This document shows, piece by piece, positions 49,101-58,900 of a stretch of DNA of 64,000 bases. The position numbers and the translations under genes are program-made. This DNA comes from Styela clava. Its lineage: Eukaryota > Chordata > Ascidiacea > Stolidobranchia > Styelidae. Each line of letters starts with the position of its first letter. Position 1 is the stretch's first letter. The notes beneath the pieces were generated by a model. It was not told the origin of the DNA and ran no database searches. It saw only the letters and a list, made by a program, of their open reading frames with translations. The DNA is taken from NCBI RefSeq assembly GCF_964204865.1, contig NC_135257.1, forward strand, positions 5,540,151 through 5,604,150, given 5' to 3'.

Positions 49101-52100
49101 AAAAACTCCATTAATATCAATGCTCTTTATTAATATGCAAACAATTTTTTACTCTAGTCAAAGCAACTTGGGAGCAACAAACTCATTGAAAAAATATCTC
49201 AACTTGGGCTTTATACCCATCCAAAAACTCTCATCAAACATAATTCTACATCTAATATGACCATGTACAGAGTAAACAAAAAAGTCACACCACTTAGTTT
49301 TTGAAATGGCCATTTGACCTTGAACTTGAAAATAGTATGGGTGTGTGGTTTTTAGCTTTGGTTCCCCCCCTTCATATACAATATATGGTGGCGGAGAGCA
49401 TGCAGGAGAGGTATCTCTCAAGCTGTATGGACATTTAATTTCCAAAACACCGTCACCGCAGCATTTGCAATACACCACCATGTCTGGAGATGCCCCTAGG
49501 AACAGCAAGTTTTGGTCAATGAAAAGGCCACATTCTCTAGCTGTTATCTCATGTTTTGTTTGCCTCATCAAATCCAGGTAAACTGACTTTGCAATATTTT
49601 CTGTTTTCACGCCATATTTAACTGCAGGTAAGTGACCTAAATCTTTTTGTAGGCCGAACACTTTGTCTAATATTATATTGAGCCTAACATGCTTGCCTAA
49701 ATTCAAACTATTGACCTTACACACTACCTCATGAAAATTTGAGGCAGTCAGCCTATTTTTGCGTGCCATTTTCCAATCATTATTAGTAGCCTGACCCTTT
49801 GTCCTTCTTTCTAAATCTTCAACCTCATCACTTGTAGCCGCTGTAAGACTATTTTTCCAAACCTCCTTCATACTTAAAAGCTTATCAGATTTACTCTCCT
49901 CTTTCCCTGCATATTCGAACATCAATTCTTGAGACACTGAGGCATGAGCTATGCTGAAACAACTACTCTCTCCAACATCTTTCAAACATTCCAGCCACTG
50001 CTCTGTACTTAGTGGTTTTTCACTTATAGGATCACTCTGTCGACAAATTTTTCTTTTGACTGAAATGAATATAATAGATTAAGTATATAGAAGTTCATCT
50101 CCCTCTTAATGATATTGCCCCATTATCAATCATTTCATTTCAGCAATCTGGCAGAAATAAAAACAAAAAGTAAATTAACAAACAGTGCAGTGCCTTTCAA
50201 AAATGAGTGTAGCTGCTATTCCATGTAGTGGAAGCTGGTTGTTTGAAGTTTCTGGATTCGTGGGTAATGTGAAGTTCGAGAATTGTTTCCCATTATCCTT
50301 CCATTACCTCAGTACACTATAATTTATACAAATGAGGCTCACCTGTTTCTCCGTATTTTGGCTTCTTCATTACTAAATGTCGTAGTTCACTTGGTTCAAT
50401 TTTCAATTTTTTTGAGGGAATAATCCAAGTACATGGTAAGGAAGTGCACGCCTGATTTGAAGCACGCTCCATTTTTAGCAGAAGACTTGCTACATGATTA
50501 CATGTTTGATGTATTCTAAGTATTGAAAAATAAATAATGTCACGAATAATTATATCATAAGAAGATGTTTAAGGACAGAGAAATTATTATAAATGCAGTA
50601 TCCATCTAATCTCTCACATCAGCATAGAGTTTTCAGCTGAAAACTACAACCTTAGCACTTTTATAAATTTTCATTCTAACCATAATTCTACAACCTGCAG
50701 TTTTGTCAATTTACAATAATCTACTAAAATTTCACAATCAAAAATGAATTTCAGCAAAGTTATTAACAATTAAAAATAGTACTTTATGAGGTGCTCCTGA
50801 AGTATGTGTACCAAAAGGAGGTAATTATTTTTGTTCGCCTATTTTACATTAAGGCCTAACCTGGTACTCATACTTTGGGGGTACCCTTTACGAAATACAT
50901 TCTGTAGGAATCTTACCCTGCAGTACAGGAACAAAATCCTCTAACAATCTGTCCATTATCCCGTCTGCAGCAAACCCACAACTTATGAGGCGGATCATTA
51001 ATCCGCTGAGACGGGAAACAGTTTGCTTTCAGTATGCAATAATGTTTGAAGCGAAGATAATATACTTCTTTAAGCCACATGGAAGCAAAGTAGCTGTATG
51101 GCTTGCCCAGCTTATACCCATCCAAAATCTTCTCCATCACTTCAGCTTCACCTTTACTCAAATACAGAGCAATGTCTGTAATGTGGAGGTTAGGCCAAAG
51201 AGCTACTCCATTTTTTTCCGCAATCCAGGGCAATGGATCAGATTCAGACGAATTAGGATCGGGTAACTTGATTCCATCTGGAGCAAGTAGGATATTTTGA
51301 TATTCCTGCACCACAGAAGCTGAAAGCTCCTGCGGTGACTTTTTTATCTCCAGGTTCATTGCCTGTGTTGCATATGCAAGGGCAACCAACTCAGCTTTTG
51401 TTTTTTTTGATGTCGCAAGTCCATATCTTCTCAAAAAAATCTTTAAACTGTCTACATTCCACCGCATTATGTCCTCCATAGTATATTGTGGCATTGTTGG
51501 ATGAAGATTTTAGAATATATGTGTTAATTGTAAATAATCTGATAACAACTACAGGAAGATTGGCGAGGTGAAGCTTTTAGTCCTCGCTGCCGTAAGGTGG
51601 TTCACTAACCGCTGGTCGGTTACGGCTTGCTCCACCATCAAGTCCATGCTTCCGAAAACAAATAACTGGCTAACCAATACCAGACCTGGGCTGGTAACCG
51701 GACGAGAGGCCGTTGTTCGCCATATGATTAAGCCTCTCCCCCGGGATAAATATGTAAATCCTATTGCAATATTGTATTCGCTGGACGAAAAGGAAGTTGC
51801 AGTAGCCTATACCGTTACTGGAAATATTAGGATCAGTTATGCATTTGTCTGTTAACTGAATAAAGATTAACTACCACTACCGATTTGTTCAAAAGGAATT
51901 ATTTTAAATAGGATTTACATATATATCCCGAGAAGAAGAATATAAGACGGCCTAACTATAAGGCGAAACACGTCGTCTCATCTCGTCCATGTCGGTTACC
52001 GATATGAGGCTGGTTAGTTAATTTTCTCCAAAGCATGGACTTGATGATGGAATAAGCCTTAACCGCTCAGCCGTCACTGCGTTACGGTATGTGAACCCCC

Positions 52101-52977
52101 CCAACGATGGCGATGAGTCCAACCCGAATCGTATTCCTACTTCAGTACGGTACGGTACCGTACTGTCCTAACGCTTCTGAAACAAATGTTCTAAATCAAG
52201 TTTTTTTGGCCTGTCGGTATGGTACCGGTGGTTAAAATACGGTAACCTGTTAGCTTGTCTTCAGTATATGGTATCCAGCTGTACAGGTATAGATGCGTTA
52301 AACCTTCAACGCTTCCAGTATCCACGGTTACATTACCGCCTCCGTTGACGCGCATATTTGACGTACTGAAGCAATGTTGGCCGAATGTCATGGTAAAGCG
52401 AGAGTGACGTCAGTGGAAACACCACGCCCATTAAAATTTCGATGAACGATTATAAAAAATCTCGACCGTGTTTATAGTGATAAAAGTATCGAAAACTATC
52501 TTAAAAATATTTTATCTTCGAAACTGCCCACGTCCATACTAAGATATTGCTAGAAAATCCCAAAAAATGCAAATTTCTGCTCTGGTGATCACATTTCCCA
52601 TAAGAGCTAATGTTAAAAAAAAAATTTTTACGTCACTTTTTTTTTTGCGCGTAGGATGGATTTTAAATGAATAAGGTCTATTGGACGACTTACATTATCT
52701 CCTGCTGTGTCGACCATCATGAAAAGCCGTTTAGGTAAAATCAAATAATCGAGTTTTTCGTCGTGTTGTTTGCGTCAGTGGAATAAGAAACAACGGATCA
52801 GTAAAATGCATTCAAAATAACTATATAAAAACTATGCTTTTCTTTCAGTACGCAGGAGGATGTCCACCAAATCACTTTAAGTGCAACAATACACAATGCA
52901 GACCGGACAAATGGAAATGCGACGGAATTGATGATTGTGGGGATAAATCGGACGAAATTGATTGCCCATACATATAA
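40133..52977 (+). CDS. Secreted protein of seven LDLa modules (307 aa)
   Basis: Eight exons: 40133-40202, 40765-40889, 41452-41562, 41842-41985, 42467-42577, 42827-42958, 43167-43268 and 52849-52977; the total of 924 bp closes in frame. Exon 1 is a signal peptide ([19 protein letters not shown]) ending in phase 1; all other introns are phase 0, one LDLa module per exon. Typical modules read [16 protein letters not shown] and [16 protein letters not shown]. The last three exons are clear counterparts of the last three of the upstream gene ([27 protein letters not shown]), while the middle exons differ in number and sequence, so modules were gained or lost after duplication. The last intron is 9.58 kb because it houses a complete 8.6-kb transposon; without it the intron would be about 1 kb. 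The donor GTTTGT after exon 7 is weak but shared with the paralogue. Role unknown; extracellular Ca2+-dependent binding is inferred. Confidence 0.87.
44082..44387 (+). repeat. Left terminal inverted repeat of the 8.6-kb transposon
   Basis: It matches the reverse complement of 52374-52680 with few mismatches over about 300 bp, including the TGCGCGTAGGATGG block, GGTGATCACATTTCCC and CGAGAGTGACGTCAGTGG (the left copy has ATGTCAC in this last block). Such low divergence suggests recent insertion. Confidence 0.9.
44966..46486 (+). CDS. THAP-domain DDE transposase (506 aa)
   Basis: Single intact exon. Residues 1-100 form a THAP-type C2CH zinc finger (VCCVIKC and SRVCSIHF; C89-x2-H92), the DNA-binding module of many animal transposases. 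Residues about 155-190 are coiled-coil-like ([20 protein letters not shown]). Residues about 265-320 form a helix-turn-helix ([20 protein letters not shown]). From about 335 on is a DDE_Tnp_4 nuclease: D341 in WILDCTEL, D416 in VMADRGF and E463 in [12 protein letters not shown] form the catalytic triad. All three acidic residues are present and there are no internal stops, so the enzyme may be active. It would cut the inverted ends of the surrounding element. The start is the first Met before the zinc finger. Confidence 0.92.
   Translation: MSGRVCCVIKCTNHAYKLQKWKSSHCPIHNVSKGEEGCICTPPFEHHPFPTELKDPEGRQNWIHNMNRKEPGSSKCVLNWQPTKYSRVCSIHFVDGRPTSSNPYPTLCMGYETSIVSNKRCLPSYRASYAPKCKKRRTEVLAVPTNLNFEHNYCLNADMGKLAQVIKSLKIENAKLRGNNRNLRSEVAKLKCSFRKVNALPPLHTDKSVAFYTGFPSKKVLDKVTNLLRSKAPRTNFLKGNAPRKRIISSKILMSTRMHKLSFSQQLIMTLMRLRLGLLITDLAERFHVSQATASRVIGNMLKFLSHQMKSLINNPSRYHIMNLPRKFRIRPYNKVRWILDCTELFIATPKDLHMQCITWSDYKHHNTAKYLLSVHPNGMINFLSRGWGGRASDNHIVKNSGFLNLLEPGDMVMADRGFLIRDELLIRQADLLIPPGKQGKEQMPLSDVTATKNIANRRIVVEQAIGRLKKFKILQSEIPIRLLPQLDNIMVICAGISNMKPPFYS
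46577..47026. mobile_element. Miniature inverted-repeat element nested in the transposon
   Basis: CAGGGTGTCTCAAAAGTAAG at the left is mirrored by CTTACTTTTGAGACACATAC at the right, and the inversion continues inward (ATAGTATGGATAACTAGTAA against TTACTACTTATCCATACTAT). TA flanks the left end, in keeping with a Tc1/mariner-type miniature element, which is an inference. It lies just after the transposase stop codon. Confidence 0.75.
47036..47560. repeat. Minisatellite, about six units of about 85-95 bp
   Basis: Units start GCAAAAACTGCCTTTT at about 47036, 47131, 47223, 47318, 47404 and 47499, each running through CAGAACCATTACTGATT and TTTCTTGATATTTCTATTTT. Units 1 and 3, and 2 and 4, resemble each other most (TTATTTGTGAGG against TTTTTTGTGAAGC), so part of the array arose by duplication of a two-unit block. 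It lies between the transposon's two genes, with no coding function. Confidence 0.88.
48285..48440. repeat. 150-bp hairpin (inverted repeat)
   Basis: TATTTTGGGGTTTTGAGCCA and TGGCTCAAAGCCCCAAAAT form the outer stem; CTGAATTTC...AGTAATAAAAATTTTAGCTG pairs with CAGCTAAAATTTTTATTATT...GAAATTCAG as the inner stem, with an apex near GGACCTAAGTA. It is most likely a miniature element nested within the transposon. A stem this long could also block read-through between the convergent genes, which is speculation. Confidence 0.8.
49158..51494 (-). CDS. SAP/SWIM/YqaJ-nuclease protein of the transposon (550 aa)
   Basis: Three exons: 51494-50917, 50515-50343 and 50059-49158 (578+173+902 bp) closing in frame with GT-AG junctions. 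Residues about 11-40 resemble a SAP-type DNA-binding helix pair ([20 protein letters not shown]). A SWIM zinc finger spans the first intron: C188-x-C190 and C198-x-H200 (FCSCTAG, then HQTCNHVA), the usual CxC-xn-CxH pattern. Residues about 345-500 are a YqaJ/lambda-exonuclease fold: RLTASNF entry motif, D443 in GASPDM, and E457-x-K459 in LEIKCPYS, the PD-(D/E)xK catalytic set. The second Cys-rich patch is YCKCCGDG. YqaJ proteins are 5'-3' exonucleases in phage recombination; in this transposon class the partner is presumed to help replication or repair of the element. All key residues are intact. Confidence 0.85.
50797..50885. repeat. GTATGTGTACC-family repeat, copy 2
   Basis: GCTCCTGAAGTATGTGTACC on one side and GGCCTAACCTGGTACTCATA on the other are related to the arms of the element at 30046-30262. 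It lies in the first intron of the SWIM/YqaJ gene, so it joined the transposon after or along with that gene. Confidence 0.6.
51576..51770 (-). repeat. SINE-like repeat, copy 2 (reverse)
   Basis: Reverse-oriented relative of 27388-27545: ATCAAGTCCATGCTTCCGAA, CTGGTAACCGGACGAGAGGC and ATAAATATGTAAATCCTAT are the complements of its diagnostic blocks. It faces copy 3 across about 130 bp. Confidence 0.7.
51905..52105 (+). repeat. SINE-like repeat, copy 3
   Basis: Begins ATAGGATTTACATATATATC, includes AAGACGGCCTAACTATAAGG and GTCGGTTACC, and ends near AAAGCATGGACTTGATGATG and a 40-bp tail. It is more diverged than copy 2. Both lie inside the right part of the 8.6-kb transposon, upstream of the YqaJ gene. 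Confidence 0.65.
52374..52680 (-). repeat. Right terminal inverted repeat of the 8.6-kb transposon
   Basis: Reverse complement of 44082-44387. It ends 168 bp before the final exon of the host LDLa gene, leaving that exon's TTTCTTTCAG acceptor untouched. Confidence 0.9.
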
Positions 52978-54188
52978 ACAATGATGATCAATCCCCGAAT
53001 ATCGTTGTTGATGCTAAAAAAGCTATATTCATGTAGATTTTCATACGACATTTTCATTGTATGTATATACTTATAACCCCATAATTGGTATTTAGTTGAA
53101 CTACCTTGTTTCCCCGAAAATAAGACATAGCCTGAACTTCAAAAATGATTTTATTATAATCTCTCCTCCTAATATGAGACCTAGTCAAGAGGGCAAGTTT
53201 TTATTTTCGACCTAGTCGATAACAAGAACTCGTTTTCTACTTGTTTTGATTGATTAATAATCTATGTTTAGCAGTTATTTTAAATAAAAGCGCATTATTT
53301 ATAGGAAAATGGATATCGGTTTTGTATAATTGAAAATCTCGTAATTCTCTACTTTGTAATTTCGATTTTGATAAATGAAAGTAAACGACATCAAAATGGA
53401 TGCGGTACGTTTAAAAACTTCATTATAATGATGACATATTTTCAATCATTCATTGGCAGAAACGTGATAAACAGATGGCGTTGTTTTCGGGTGAGTTCCA
53501 TGGCTTAAAGAACGGCCTTGAAAATATACAAATATAAAAACTGGGAAATCCGACAGAATGAATTCAGTTTTATTTCAAATAACAGTGTTGAATTTGATAT
53601 TTCCGAGTTCATGAGCAGACGAATTGATAATATAAAAGGTATATAGGAAACAATATGACAATACTTCAACAAAATAATAAGTTGACGAAATAGGCTGAAG
53701 AAATAGAAAAACTGTAAAAGCCGACAGACTGAATTTAGTTTTGTTTCAAACAGTGTTAAAAGTGACATTTCCGAGTTCATAGGCAGACGAATTAATACAA
53801 AAGGTATATATATAGACAACAACATGACAATATTTTAACAAAAAGTGTTGATGAATGCACAGCATACAAGAAAGTTAATGGATCGGACGTTTTGACTATA
53901 ATCATAATAATAATTACGATTTTGGGTATCTTACGAATGAGAGTATTTAAAAAAGAGGAATCACTTTAAAATTATTGCTGGTCAAAATTAATGCCACCTA
54001 TTTTTACTGCACGATCCCATTCTACTGAAACGCTAAATATTTATTAGGTATCAATTGGAATATTGTTAGAAATTAAACACAAGAGAATCAAACACATAAC
54101 ATAGTATTACTTTCTTCATTCACAAGCGTTAATAACTTAAGACAATATCATTACAGCACAAATGTTAAACCTATATATTAAACATGAA
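52978..54188. other. Intergenic region between convergent LDLa and transporter genes
   Basis: No gene. At about 53108-53225 is a fragment beginning TTTCCCCGAAAATAAGACA, a widespread type of dispersed repeat. At 53520-53850 there is a two-copy tandem duplication. The minus-strand AATAAA at 54045-54040 is a candidate polyadenylation signal for the transporter, about 145 bp past its stop codon. Confidence 0.5.
53520..53850. repeat. Two-copy tandem duplication of about 165 bp
   Basis: Blocks CCGACAGAATGAATTCAGTT and CCGACAGACTGAATTTAGTT, then ATTTCCGAGTTCATGAGCAG and ATTTCCGAGTTCATAGGCAG, then AATATGACAATACTTCAACA and AACATGACAATATTTTAACA, appear in the same order in each copy. Confidence 0.8.
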
Positions 54189-55880
54189 TCATGATTCGCT
54201 GTTGGTGTTTTCATCTAATTCGTCATTCTTCGATAGTTGTTTAAGATCGTTAGATTCTGTGCTCCGGCATTTTATCCAACAATGTTGCAGTTTCGAGCAA
54301 ACATTTTCGAACCAGTGGGGCTGAAAACGGTTTGGGTTTCGTTGGCTGAAATGATATCCATACACAAAGTAGATGACCAGACCTAATAAGAACAAATTTT
54401 GTTTGTTAACAAAAATGTTAATTTGCTTGTGATACCAATGAATAGCATTCCATTCAAACATTTATAAATAAAGATTTAGATTTTAGATTATGACAGAAAT
54501 TCACGTACGTGTAGGATCATTTGACGGATAGGCTGATTGGCATTGCGTGATTAACAAACATTAAAAAAAATGACTTCGGCCCAACATGCTAAACTTTTGT
54601 TTTTGCCAAGTCGACTTCACCGAATCGAAGTATCAAACCGGGTCGATTGATCTGCCCTTTTGTTCTTTAGGTCGAGTCAGTGTTGCGTACCATCTGGTTA
54701 AAATTCAAGGGGGCGGGGCCTTGTGATTCAGATCACTAAACTCCATGCAAATTATTGATGAAATGGTGTCGACAGTGGCAATTAAAGCAAAAGAAAATTA
54801 TAAATAACTCACCAACCGACACCCATATAATAAGTCGAATCCAAGTCAAATACTGAAGTTTAATCATGAAGAATAAATTTGTACAAATACAGAGATACGG
54901 AAGAAATGGAACTAGTGGCACCTGCGTAAATGTAAAATACAGAATGTCCATATTTGCAATATTCATTAGAATATATGTGTGTAAACATGAAAAAATGATA
55001 AAGGGCAATTCAGTTCTGGTGATATGCAAGTCACATGTGAACTATGTCACAACGACCTTTTGCTGTTTTCGCGATGTGGAGTACAAACATTAATATATTA
55101 TTTACTATATTATTAAATTTATTATGTTGAGGGGAAAATTTGAAAAGGAACAATATGAAGAAGGAACTTACTCGAAAATTCTTTTCCTGTGATGCGTCGT
55201 CTTCGTGTTGTTGATGAGCAGCGATTAATAGAAGAGAAGCAATAGTTATCAACGTGAAGATGACAAAAAGCAAAACCACCCACCACGAGCCGATGATAAA
55301 TTTTTCCCAAGTATACGACAACAAGAGCATCCCCGATAAACTAGAACAAACAGACACTAATAGCGCAAATACCACCACTTTTCCAGGCTTATATCGTCCA
55401 AAATGTAGGTCTAAGAAAGTTCCACAAAATTTGGATTTTAACATCCCGGCTTTATTTTTTCCGCTAGGCTGGGTGTTCTCGGAACTGGTTGTTGAATTGT
55501 TATCGGATTTGCTTCTCGCTGGTAATTCTTGTTTTGTAGAGTCGTCTCCATTGTGAATTGTTTTTTGATAAACCAATCTAGAAGTTTCACTTTGCTTTGG
55601 TTTTGTTGCTGGTTGTGCACCGGATGAATCCAGTCCTGTTTAAAAATGTTGATAATTACTAAAACGAGAATATCGGTCGGAGACCAAAGACTTATCGATC
55701 GAAACTGCGGTTTCGATTCATGACTCTATAGTGACACTGCGTGTCCCATCACTAATTAATTAATAACTCTCTAATTATACGACCTAATTCCGAGATATGA
55801 TGAATGCACATGCAAAATTTGGAGCAGATTCAACCTCGCCTTCGTGAGATATCGCGTTCATCTAACAGACAAACAAACAA

Positions 55881-55925
<45 letters not shown>

Positions 55926-58900
55926 TACTATTAACATACTTACCGATCTTAAGATCGATAAGTGATAACTAAATTACTTTATAGCAATATGATGAATCGC
56001 TGATGAAGTTCTCGGTCTGATCTGGATGAGTTTTTGAAGGCTAAGTAGTACAGACTTATAATAAAATAAGTAAAGTGCATTTGTCAGAAAAATACCTTAC
56101 CATTGTTTTTAGAGTCATTATGTGAAACTGCTGAAACGTTATTTTCCTCTTTGATCGAAGGTTTTTCCGACTCGCTTGGTGCTGTTATGGATTGGATTTT
56201 GCCTAATAGGAAAGAAGACGTTGCTTTATAATACTGCTTTATTTACTCAAACCTACTGTGACCTCGACCATACGATTAAATGGCACTCCAGAAGTATGTG
56301 CACCAAGATGGCGCACAGCCTGATGACCCTAACCTGGTACACATACTATTTTCAGCTTGTGCGCATTCTTGATGAACATCTTTGGGGGCACCGTTCAAGT
56401 AACTGGTCAATGCGTAATTACAAGCTTCAAGCCACCAAGCTTACTCACCTTGTTCGGTATCAGTGGAGGGGCTATCGTCTAAAGTAGTATATCCTCCACT
56501 CATTTGTCCATGAGAAGAATATCGAAGTATGATGACACATGCAGCAACAAACGAATATGCAGTCAAGGTACCGATTGACATAAACTGAACGAGAGTTTCC
56601 AGGTCAAATAACAACGCCATAAGCCCACTTAACGCACCAGAAAACATCACGGAATACACGGGAACCTAAGTGTTAATAGTTTTAATTAATATAGTAAATT
56701 AATTTATATTGCTCTGTCATTGTGATGGTATAGTAGTAACCATATTCAAAATAGTTTGCTTTTAAGTCACTGAGCAATATATTTACCAGGAATCAGAATC
56801 TAAAAGCCTTCAAGTCTTATGGTTCTCCTTTATAAGCCACTTTTAAGATACAAACAGGAATATTTATGTAGAGTAGTGCCCATCATTTCAGAGTATACCA
56901 GTATACCACAATGTGGTGAGTTTACACTTTTGCTGTTAATATACCTGATTCCTCTCATGAATAGATGATAATAGTGGACACAGCAATCCATCTTTCGAAA
57001 TAGCGTAAAGAATTCTTGGTAATACAAATAATCCTGAAAAATTTGTTAAAGAGCGTTCGTTATATTCACTTGTATGTAATTATATATCTTTAGTTTGACA
57101 CTTTTCTTAGGTTAGATCAGGTATTTAATTATAATTCACTGAAAAGTATTATTGGTGAGGCGAAGAGACAGCCAGTCAAGCTGTTTTTTTTTTTTCTGAC
57201 GAAATTGCAGGCAAAATACCAACCATAATACAATCTAGTCTAGTCAGCAATACCTGAAAACATTGCTGTTGTCATTGTGCACAACGCTCCAATAGTGACG
57301 ATAATTTGAGCCCACTTCCATCCTTCGTGTCTTCCGTATGCATCTGGAAACGCTGATTTTGGTACAATTTCATCCCTGTATAACATATGATATGTAGTTG
57401 TCATTGTTGTGGTAACTACGGTAGCATTCTAATTTTGGGGCATTGAATAAATAATTTTTGGCTAGGTTTGATTCAGTGTCAAAATAATGGGCCTGATGTC
57501 AGCTCTAATATTCAAAGAAATACGCTACATGCTTATATGGGTAGTTTGGTCCCACTGAGAGTTGAGGTCGAGTTCAGTTCGACAGTAAAATCCCCTTTTG
57601 CATTGATTTGGAAATCTTTCTCCATTAGGAATCTTTCATCGTGTTTAAGTTGACGTAATGACAGCAATTGTCAAATCCCATGGAATTATCTATGACAAAA
57701 AATCCTCTCAAAATTTTTAACACGATGTAATTGCCAAAATTTACTTTTTGCAGATTTTGATATTTTACGATGTGATAAGTGGTATTGATTTTTTATGTAA
57801 TCTTAAATCCCGGATGGCCACTGATTTTCCAGTATTCTTTGATTATGCATCTTGCACCTTAATCGATGAAGCACTATAATAACGAAACCCGACCTCCAAT
57901 ATGGATTTTGAGTAAAAAAATAAAATTTAGCATAAAAATGAGATCAAAGGGGAAAGATAGCCTATTCATATATAGGGTCAAGTAAAACATATTCGCTAGC
58001 GTCATGATCGAAACTCGTCTTGCAGTAATGATCATCATCACCCCATATTTGCTAGGCATAGGAACTTAATTTCCACGCTTTTTATTGAATTAAAATCCTC
58101 ATCGTTTCACTTACCATGGAACCATTAACGTTAACATTGACGAAATCCCAAAATAGGCGATCGTTACTATGATTAGACTGACGCCGAGAGCGATCGGAAT
58201 ATCACGTCGAGGATTTCTCGCTTCTTCGCAAGATGACGCAACAACGTCAAATCTGTGAGAACGTAAAATTAGTATGCTAAGTCGAGTTATATTACTCTGC
58301 TTGTATGGTCTGATAATTTTCAATCCACGGCCGGCGATGTTTGATAAATAAAATAGGATTGAATCACCTGGCGAAAAATCAATATCTAATTCCATTATCG
58401 GACTCTGATGTCAATAAAACAGCGGCTATGAGATAATATGTCTACTGTAATATTAATATCATCATGCCATGACAAAGACACGTACTCTTCTTTCTAGAAA
58501 TTTTTAGCTTAAAACGAGATTATAAGTCAGGAAGACTCGTTTTAAACATAACTACGGCAATGTCACCTTTTCATCGATTCTAACCCATTGTCCAAAGAGG
58601 CTCTAATTCTCATTCATACATTATTTTAATACAAAGATTTTGATTGGCTTACTGTCTAACTAATAGGTAAAATTCATAGCAGGAATATGAACGCATACTT
58701 TCAAAAAAATAGAAACGTTAGTGTCTTTCATCTTTTCAAAAATGAGGATTGTTTACTATAAAAACAAAATCACCGACACCGTAAACTGACCGATAAACCT
58801 ACCCCGCATAAGCATAAAAACATCTTGAAGCTCCAGCTACAATTCCAGCAAATCCAAACGGTGCAAAACCACCGTTTACAGAGGTCCAGTTATGAATGTC

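Larger units (their letters stand above)
44082..52680. mobile_element. Complete ISL2EU-type DNA transposon with THAP-DDE transposase and YqaJ nuclease
   Basis: Long terminal inverted repeats occupy about 44082-44387 and 52374-52680; they start AGACCTTATTCATTTAAAAT and stay nearly identical for about 300 bp, ending at GACATTCGGCCA. The inversion extends to CAATAGACC, so the exact edge and the 2-bp target duplication (TA or AT, both palindromic here) cannot be separated. Inside are a 506-aa transposase (plus strand) and a 550-aa SWIM/YqaJ protein (minus strand), convergently arranged and both open. A two-gene element with a THAP/DDE_4-type transposase and YqaJ exonuclease corresponds, from memory of repeat classifications, to the ISL2EU superfamily. 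Subterminal CCGGTAC-rich repeats (44620-44830, 52140-52260) may be transposase-binding sites. Nested repeats occupy the space between the genes. Host: last intron of the 7-module LDLa gene. Confidence 0.88.

Noticed and set aside
55438-55620. Overlapping frames on both strands around the transporter loop exon
   Set aside because: Only the frame joining exons 10 and 12 in phase is supported; others are shadows.
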